Positions 57,501 to 64,000 of a stretch of DNA of 64,000 nucleotides are shown piece by piece. The DNA lies in the NCBI GenBank assembly GCA_010909725.1, contig JAACMV010000001.1:103653-167652 (forward strand), in the 5' to 3' direction. The DNA is from Picochlorum sp. 'celeri' (Eukaryota; Chlorophyta; Trebouxiophyceae). Every line of letters starts with the position of its first letter. The first letter of the stretch is position 1. A program made the translations under genes and the position numbers. The notes beneath the pieces are model-generated. The model was not told where the DNA came from and did not search any database. It was given only the letters and a program-made list of their open reading frames with translations.

Positions 57501-58353
57501 TCAAAATCTTGTGGCAAATCCATATGTGCACTTTCCATACTTGCACTGGTAACAAAGACCATCTGCTGTCTGTGCTAGATTCTTCTCGCACTCTTTGCAC
57601 TTTCCTTTCTTGCATTTGTTACAAAGACCATCTGCTGTCCGTGCTAGATTCTTCTCGCACATTTTGCACTTTGGCCTCTGGCCAATCTGCACATCATAAA
57701 TTTGATCGATTAGGTGTCCTATACGTGCTATACACAATGCAAAATTTGCAAGAATCATCACAAGCAATCAAACGCACCTTTTGCACTGCTGCGTTTGCCC
57801 CATTTGTACCAGACCTGTGTGCATCTACAGCAGCTGTAGACGCCCGCTTACCATTCCGGCTACGTCTGACATTCCGAACCCTCTTACTCTGCACAGTCCT
57901 GGCTTTAAAAGGCTGCTTGGTAACCTTTATCTTGGCAGGTGGCTTCCTTTTCTGTGGTTTTTTCTTTCTCTGTTGTTCGCCACTACCCAAGGGAGGCTCC
58001 TTGTCCTGCTCTTCATCCATAGAGTCCTGGACACATTCATAGCCAGAACCATCATCTCTTATTTCATCGAAAGGCATTTCTGACGAAATATCATATCTAG
58101 CATTGTGTTGCATGGGCGTATGATATGGGGTTGAAGCTGGATTTGAATTCAAATTTGGATTCAAACGAGATCCAACCGTTCGGTTCAGTTGGTTGCCAGG
58201 CTCATGGACGAGACTCGAATCAGAGCCAAAAGGCACACTGCCGCCCTGTATATTATTCGTATTGGTACTATTTACAGTCGTATTTGCTACTGGATTCTTC
58301 CTAGGTCGCCCTCTACCGCGCTTTTGCGGAACCGTGTTATTCGGTGTGATCAT
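57501..58353 (-). CDS. AT-hook protein, truncated paralogue of the Cys-ribbon gene
   Basis: Two exons (58353-57778 and 57686-57501; intron 57687-57777), 253 residues. It begins MITPNNTVPQKRGRGRPRKNP, a canonical AT-hook (RGRP), then an Asn/Ser-rich linker. From KRKPPAKIKVTKQP onward it is nearly identical to the first gene, through two Cys units, then stops after CKYGKCTYGFATRF. It has no nuclease domain. An upstream exon may exist, because an acceptor-like CAG precedes the ATG. It could be a DNA-binding decoy or regulator of the full-length protein, or a decaying copy. Confidence 0.65.
57557..57956. repeat. segmental duplication, copy B
   Basis: Partner of 55047-55446. Even the intron is nearly unchanged (one difference noted), so the copy is recent or homogenised by gene conversion. 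Confidence 0.9.
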
Positions 58354-58375
58354 CTGTACATCTCCCTCGACACAG

Positions 58376-58831
58376 GCAAAAGACGAGGGTACCAAGCGAC
58401 GCGTATTGGCGGACAGGGCCGTGATTCATAACAAAGGTGTTGATCTTGTAACCGAGGCACTGAAGAATCAAATCATCAAGTATTACCATATTACAGGGAA
58501 GGATGTCGAAAAATTCTGTCCGCAAAGTGTCTTTCAGGTTGCTCAAGAGTTTAGAGATGAGATAAAGCCACCATTACGCTGCCATAATTTGAGCAGAGTG
58601 TTTGAAAACTTGGATGAGAATGACTTGGCATGTGTTCGTGCGTTCAACCATGCAAAGAGTATGGCAATCAAATTCCATGCATTTGGCGAAAACTTCGATA
58701 CTCTTCCGCTGCGTGAAGGAAGTGGAGAATTTTGTCTCGTGAGTGATGAGTCCTTGAAGGAGCACTGGCATACCTGGTTTGCTCAAGTACCATTAAGGAG
58801 ACTCACACATTGTCCTCCCAGGAAACCTTGA
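58376..58831 (+). CDS. hypothetical protein exon
   Basis: About 151 codons after a CACAG acceptor-like site. The sequence is soluble and mixed (KNQIIKYYHITGKDVEKFC, NLSRVFENLDENDLACVRAF, SLKEHWHTWFAQ) and not recognised. It points away from the AT-hook gene start, overlapping its extreme 5' side. A longer reading back to 58193 would be antisense to that gene. No start codon is convincing, so an upstream exon is likely if real. Confidence 0.35.
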   Translation, partial: AKDEGTKRRVLADRAVIHNKGVDLVTEALKNQIIKYYHITGKDVEKFCPQSVFQVAQEFRDEIKPPLRCHNLSRVFENLDENDLACVRAFNHAKSMAIKFHAFGENFDTLPLREGSGEFCLVSDESLKEHWHTWFAQVPLRRLTHCPPRKP

Positions 58832-58960
58832 TGTGATTGTGCATTGTACCGCTCTATTCATTCCTTACATAGAAAAATGACATGGTTTCTTCATCGACAT
58901 TCATATAGAAGCTAGATTGAAAATTGAAATCCAAAGTAGTTGAAAAAACAAATTCACTCA

Positions 58961-60559
58961 TCAAGAACCGAAAATTTTGTATGTCGAAAATCCTACCACA
59001 ATGGTCCTCACAGCTCCAATTGCTGCCACGAGAGTAATCAACACATATGTCCACCACAGAAAAGCAAGGAGTATATCGAAACCTCTGGAGGTCCTAAATG
59101 TCTTCTGGAACATTTTGAATGGAAAATGTATTGTCAAGGGAAAATAATTCACTGTTCCAATCAACCCTACAAAAGCACCAAAGAAGGGCATGATGCAGGC
59201 AATTAAAATCTGAAGCAATACAACAGTGCATCGAACAATAGCCCGTTGCCAAAAAGGAAGTATGGCGCCCTCCTTTGTGGCACACACAGTCTCATTTGCA
59301 AAACCACTCCTTAGCATCCTTGGTGCCGTTGCATACTGGATAAGAGCGCTACTGTTCAAGCTGAGGAACTCATTCCAGCTCATTTGACTTGTCGAGGATC
59401 CTCGTTCGCCCTGTAACGGATGGTGTGCTGCCTTCAGACCAGATACTGTTTGCTCGCATGGACAATCAAAGCCATACACAGATGGCCTGGGTTCCATCAT
59501 TCCATCATCAATCCCCTGTTCACCTTCTTTACGACCGAATCCATGTCTTGACTCCTCATCATTGTCTTCCTGTTTTAAAGCATCTGGTTTCCTGTTTCGT
59601 CTCAACTCTCTCTTCAAAACCCAATCCTTTATGTTTGATTCTACAGTCTCAAACAGTGCTTGAGCAAATATTTGAAAGCTGGCGAGCATATTCAACAATA
59701 AGGCGCAATATGCAAGAAGCAAAGCCCATCGAGGAGAAGTAAAAGAGTCCAGGATTACTGGAGTAACCTCATTTCCTTTTGCAGCATATCCTGAGGTACC
59801 CACTAAAATATAGAGCAAAAAGCAGGTTGATAGACTATACACAAGCGACTTGTGCGCCTGCTTCGTCGGACTTGGCGGCTGTGCAAGTGTATCTTGAATC
59901 TCCAACAAGATCAAACTGACACCAAAGGCGCTCCCAAGCTGCCCCAAGGCATTGAAGATGCCAAAAATTTTGTTGGCTGCCGAGGTGGAGATTCCACCTA
60001 ATGAACCAGCACCCTCTGTCACATTGCAAAATGATACAATCATGGCCACCAAACTATAAATTACAGCGCAAACAGTCCCCACAGTAGACCCTATCGCATT
60101 CTCTGAAAATTCTGAAATGCATAGTGACAGAAGTATCTCTGTGGCTGCGAAAATCAATATGCCCTGCCAAGTGCCCCCTCGCTCCGTCCCGAGGCAAGAT
60201 TGATCAAAAGGAATTAAGTCTGGATCCTTTCCTTGTATCAAACAGGAAAATTTCGCAATCTGCTGAATCGACAACCCTCCTGTTATGGCAAAGGCTATAT
60301 TGACCAGAAAGAACATGGCCAACTGCACACTGGACAATATGATGGCCTCCTTCCTTCCCAATATATCACGAACCGCATAATGATACTTTGAGTGAATCCT
60401 GTCGCCAACAAGGTATATAGATGCCAACATCGAGCAAGCCAGAAGAGTCACTAGGAAGAAACCAAACAACAGCAAAGGCCCAGCAATCCACCCAAGGTAT
60501 GATATCGCAGAAGGCAATGCCAACACCCCGATACCAATAATGGCACATATAATGTGCAT
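58961..60559 (-). CDS. amino acid permease (AAAP family), short N-terminus
   Basis: 532 residues with about ten hydrophobic spans. The first span, MHIICAIIGIGVLALPSAISYLGW, is the diagnostic start of plant-type AAAP/AAP transporters. A large hydrophilic loop (~residues 305-400) lies before the last spans. The family normally has 20-60 residues before span 1. Here the in-frame codons upstream (NKYGNVFSTS) look family-like, but they lack an ATG and meet TAA, so the protein starts inside span 1 or has lost its true 5' end. Substrate is unknown. Confidence 0.85.
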   Translation of the reverse strand: MHIICAIIGIGVLALPSAISYLGWIAGPLLLFGFFLVTLLACSMLASIYLVGDRIHSKYHYAVRDILGRKEAIILSSVQLAMFFLVNIAFAITGGLSIQQIAKFSCLIQGKDPDLIPFDQSCLGTERGGTWQGILIFAATEILLSLCISEFSENAIGSTVGTVCAVIYSLVAMIVSFCNVTEGAGSLGGISTSAANKIFGIFNALGQLGSAFGVSLILLEIQDTLAQPPSPTKQAHKSLVYSLSTCFLLYILVGTSGYAAKGNEVTPVILDSFTSPRWALLLAYCALLLNMLASFQIFAQALFETVESNIKDWVLKRELRRNRKPDALKQEDNDEESRHGFGRKEGEQGIDDGMMEPRPSVYGFDCPCEQTVSGLKAAHHPLQGERGSSTSQMSWNEFLSLNSSALIQYATAPRMLRSGFANETVCATKEGAILPFWQRAIVRCTVVLLQILIACIMPFFGAFVGLIGTVNYFPLTIHFPFKMFQKTFRTSRGFDILLAFLWWTYVLITLVAAIGAVRTIVVGFSTYKIFGS

Positions 60560-60751
60560 GGAGGTCGAGAAGACGTTCCCATATTTGTTTGTTTGCGATG
60601 CGTAGATTAAGGATTACAGCTGTAACCATAAAAAAATCGGGATTTTCTTTAAATCGCGGCGGCCACCGCGGAATCTATTCCGGACAAAAGAGCCTCCCGA
60701 TCGAATATTTGCGTCCGTGGCTGCGAGGTTTTGCATTTCTCGCCGGCGGAG

Positions 60752-61200
60752 GTGCCGGGAGCGAGGGGCGGTGTCCGCCGATGTGCGCGATTTCCGGAAA
60801 TGGGCCGAAAATCGCTCCCTCGCCAGGCCCCGAAATGTCCTCGCTCGGCCCCCGACGAAAAGATATTCCGAAAAAACTGGGCTGGGCTGCGGTCCGGGCG
60901 GCAACGGGCGTTCCTGCTGGGCGGGCCAGCGCCTCAAAGGCGGGCTGCCGACACCTCCGAAATTGATTGATGGCGCCGGGAGCGAGGGGCGGTGTCCGCC
61001 GATGTGCGCGATTTCCGGAAATGGGCCGAAAATCGCTCCCTCGCCAGGCCCCGAAATTTCCTCGCTCGGCCCTCGACGAAAAGATATTCCGAAAAAACTG
61101 GGCTGGGCTACGGTCCGGGCGGCAACGGGCGTTCCTGCTGGGCGGCCCAGCGCCGCAAAGGCGAGCTGCCGACACCTCCGAAATTGATTGATGGCGCCGG
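60752..61200. repeat. GC-rich 221-bp tandem repeat
   Basis: Two full units with starts at about 60754 and 60975, and a third start near 61196 that soon diverges. Units differ at few bases. Base composition (roughly two-thirds G+C by eye) stands out from the rest of the window. Frames are open in several directions only because of GC richness. Confidence 0.9.
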
Positions 61201-61309
61201 TGTGCTAGGGGGGTGTACCGGCTGAGCGCGTCAATCGTCCCGTCCCTCACCCTGCTGCCAACTTATTACGGAAACAGTAGTAAAGCAAAGAAGATGAAAG
61301 AAGATTTAA

Positions 61310-61520
61310 TGAACAAGAACCTCTCAGAATCTCTGAGAACATCAGATCAATATTTCATGGACATTCAACAAACATCTAAGATCATCAGAGAACATGTGAT
61401 CGACATCTGGGAGCATTTGATGAAGCTCTGAGAACATCCAAGATCATCTGAGAACACCTGACAAAGCTCTAAGAACATCAGAGAGCACCTAAGAGCATTT
61501 CATGAACATCTAAAGAGATG
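61310..61520. repeat. degenerate GAACATC/GATCATC minisatellite
   Basis: About 200 bp of imperfect repeats built from variants of (A)GAACATCTGAGA and AAGATCATC. No coding potential believed. Confidence 0.6.
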
Positions 61521-63351
61521 AGAGAAGATTCGATGTAATTGCTCATGTTTAGAGTGATCAGTGTACTCCTCAGCAAATGGTTACTGCCATGGCACTGTTT
61601 CTCATGAGGTGCATGAGAGGGTGCTGTCCTGTCAACACTTTGTCAGTCAACACAACTGCCCTGCATTCAGAGCATGTCCTCCGTCCGCCCCGACCAATAT
61701 ATGTCCCGATATTTTATTCATCGACCTCCAAGACCAAAATCAGGCAGCCCGTATCCTTTGAGCCCGGCACGTATGATCAAATTCAGGGGAATTGCATTAG
61801 ACCACAAAGTTATACATGTATTCGTCCAGAACAGATGGCTTTTTTGACTGGTCCAACTGTTGCAAAAACAAATATTTTCATGGTTTAGATGAAAAGGTCG
61901 GTTCATGAGTGCATTTCGCATGCAGAGAGTGAATTAACACCGTCCAAAAGAGTGGCCGGATCTGAATTATTCAGCAGGGACCATCAGATGAAGGTTTCAG
62001 TCTCAACGGTAGAGCATCAAGAAGCTACCTGTGCCCTTTCTCACGGGATGCAACTTTCTAGCATATTGATACCATCAATATTGCTTCCGTTGGAACTCAT
62101 TTCCATGGCTGAGTTTATTGAGTGTGGAATCTGATGGGGAGAAGGAAACTGGAACCTGCTAACAATTGTGGATCTGGGTCTAATTTTTTTGTACCCACCA
62201 AGGATTGACAGCCAAGCGAGTTTTCCAGGTGAGATAGCCATTGTGACCCCATTCATAGCATCCTTGCTTCTATCCTATATGAGATACAACAAAAGGATCG
62301 AGAGAATCACGAAGATCTGCCAAAACAAAAGGAAGGTATGGGTTGGAATGACATACATCCATACAGTGGGAAATAGAAGGCAAGAAGATTGTAATCAATC
62401 ACATAGCGACCAAAGCGCCAAGAGATTCGCCTCTAAGAAACAATAGAACATTATCTAGAACCGAAGGATACCGGATTGATGCACACCAAGCATTGCAAGG
62501 AAAGGTATGACTGCAAGTGAGCAACTCTCAGGTACCCAAAAGGATCTCAGATGTATCACGGATACTGCGACCAAACGCTGATATACCAAGAAGACAACAC
62601 CGATCAAATGACTGAGGAATCATATATAGTATGATGGATTAGAGGCGCTTAAGAGCAAGAGAACGGTGATGAGTGCCCCACAAGACATCTGATACTAGCC
62701 TCCTGCCCAACACACAGCAATCAAATTGCACTGTTAATTGCCTTGGGACGTTGAATCCCATAGACCATATATTTGATCCATCATAATGATATAGTTTTCT
62801 GTAATTGCGTAGGGACTAGGGACATGGCATTGCCTTCAATATCGGTGCACACTCGAACTTCTACAGACCTGGCTACAGCTCTCTGTCGGTCAACACATCT
62901 GCCAGTTGGCATTTAGAGCACCTCTTCCGTCGGCAACGACCAATATGTCCTCAAACTGCCCTGTCTCATGTTCAAGTCCACAAGCAAACACCCTGTATGT
63001 TTGGAACCATCTGTGTATGTCCAAATATTTGAAGTATTCGCATCAAACCATACGTTCAAACACATGGGCTGCACCATCCCATCTCGCATGAGGCTGGTCG
63101 GTCCAGAGACGCCCCCGAACGAATCCTCGAATCTATGTACGAAATTTGAAATCAAGACTCAGATCCCGATGAAAGGCAGGTACTCAAAGACAGCATCGCG
63201 GGAATGTTTTCTGTAGGTAGATAGTTTGAGATTTCAGTCCCCCAGTCGAGCTTTGCTTGCCCACTAGACATGGTGACCTTTTCTCATGAGTCCACGTGTA
63301 GAATTTTTTATAAATTCAAAATATTTTGGGTTATCGGTGGTATGTAGCATG
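61521..63351. other. gene-poor region with diverged duplicate blocks
   Basis: No gene supported over ~1.8 kb. A block at about 61630-61712 (GTCAGTCAACACAACTGCC, then GACCAATATATGTCC) resembles one at about 62884-62950 (GTCGGTCAACACATCTGCC, then GACCAATATGTCC). They look like old duplicates of one sequence. Short ORFs here show no domain. Confidence 0.4.
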
Positions 63352-63495
63352 TTACTCAACCCAGCCGCAATCCATGGATTGCTCGAGATCAGTGGCGCCG
63401 ATATCGGCGCTCTCAAGAGCAATCTTGCCGCGGGCGGCAATGGCGTCAATCACGTAATCTTTCCTCATGTCGATACTCTTCCATATGCCGCATAC
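63352..63495 (-). other. possible orphan exon
   Basis: After a TATACGCAG acceptor, 47 codons read VCGIWKSIDMRKDYVIDAIA and so on to DCGWVE and stop. It is helical and locally GC-rich, unlike its surroundings. It may be the last exon of a minus-strand gene or a gene fragment; not recognised. Confidence 0.3.
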
Positions 63496-63772
63496 CTGCG
63501 TATACTAGAGCATTCATGCCATTCTGCAATCCTATTTTCATGTACGTACTGCTACAGCTCTTGTGACTCAAGCACTGGTGAGGAGGCACCCCCCCAATAG
63601 TAGAATAGCCAAATACATCATGGGGAGTCCCCTCCACGCACGCGTGCCCTCTTCATTTTGTATCGATGCCAAACACATTCCACAATGTGACAAAGAGCAG
63701 TTCCAACCATGCTCAGCCATCTGCAGTCTGTGCATACATAGTCCTTGCAACAAGGATACATAATGATTGCAC
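63496..63772. other. spacer before the DNL zinc-finger gene
   Basis: No supported exon; ORFs on both strands overlap each other and have no domain. Confidence 0.25.
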
Positions 63773-63930
63773 TCACTCAGCATCAGAATCTTGCATTTCA
63801 TCAAATCTATACTCCTCTACCATATTATTCGCATCCGCAACTTTATGCCATGCCTTGCAGTGCTCGCATTGAACAATAACCATGCCTTTTTCCCATGCCA
63901 GTGGATTCACCAACCGCTCTGACCTGCCTC
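63773..63930 (-). CDS. DNL-type zinc finger protein (HEP1/Tim15 family), last exon only
   Basis: Final exon, ~52 codons: GGRSERLVNPLAWEKGMVIVQCEHC, then AWHKVAD and an acidic end DEMQDSDAE. The KGMVIVQCxxCxxxH..AD pattern is the second half of the DNL zinc finger, an escort for organellar Hsp70 that stops its self-aggregation. The first CxxC must lie in an exon beyond 64000; the intron occupies at least 63931-64000. Mitochondrial or plastid location cannot be decided. Confidence 0.75.
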
Positions 63931-64000
63931 CTGCGGAGAGATAATTGCACAAAACATTATACAGCAACATGAAATCGCCAATTTCCAATGGCCACAAGAA

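Noticed and set aside
60717..61250. Overlapping ORFs in the GC-rich block
   Set aside because: Open in several frames and both strands because of base composition; the translated repeats show no domain.
1..64000. Bacterial or viral origin of the window, CRISPR arrays, tRNA or rRNA genes
   Set aside because: Spliceosomal introns occur across the window; no direct-repeat/spacer arrays, and no tRNA T-loop or rRNA core sequence was found by eye.

Overview
This is nuclear DNA of a eukaryotic alga, most likely a green alga. Genes on both strands carry short GT-AG introns (about 53-94 nt, with one of 237 nt). Donors are mostly GTATGY, GTACGT or GTGCGT, and some introns have a CTAAC/CTAAT branch-like motif. 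The best lineage evidence is an SBP-box transcription factor, a family known from Viridiplantae. Supporting it are a plastid bL35 ribosomal protein and a thylakoid-lumen FKBP whose presequences lack a secretory signal, as expected for a primary plastid. I cannot name the species.

Layout. 1-24125 (minus) is one giant, intron-split type I modular polyketide synthase. It runs off the left edge. About 7,690 residues are visible: an N-terminal unknown region plus ACP, then six modules of the form KS-DH-(ER)-KR-ACP, with no acyltransferase domain anywhere. It therefore looks like a trans-AT (AT-less) assembly line. 24.5-27.4 kb holds a divergently transcribed lumenal FKBP and a membrane-anchored SBP factor. 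27.6-33.2 kb is a full-length, apparently intact two-ORF LINE retrotransposon set in an (ACT)n tract.

33.3-53.3 kb is a compact housekeeping block with intergenic gaps often of 20-400 bp: GH47 mannosidase, plastid bL35, VPS52, CCT2, NDUFAF2-like factor, DNAJB12-like J protein, PRP3, patatin, pirin, MKP1-like phosphatase, RING-PHD protein, a SEC13-like fragment, IBA57 and CWC27.

53.8-64 kb is accessory and repeat-rich. It holds a protein with nine Cys-ribbon repeats joined to a PD-(D/E)XK-like nuclease domain, a truncated AT-hook paralogue made by a recent ~400-bp duplication, a 17-bp perfect hairpin, an amino-acid transporter whose 5' end abuts a GC-rich 221-bp tandem repeat, a degenerate minisatellite, old diverged duplications, and a DNL zinc-finger gene cut by the right edge.

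The most interesting item is the AT-less PKS. Each visible KS keeps its Cys-His-His triad, each KR keeps its nucleotide-binding loop, and one module carries an ER. It should therefore be a working reducing assembly line that needs a separate acyltransferase. The second is the Cys-ribbon/nuclease family with its fresh, truncated duplicate. Exon joins were worked out by eye from splice sites and reading-frame phase; they are inference until RNA data confirm them.
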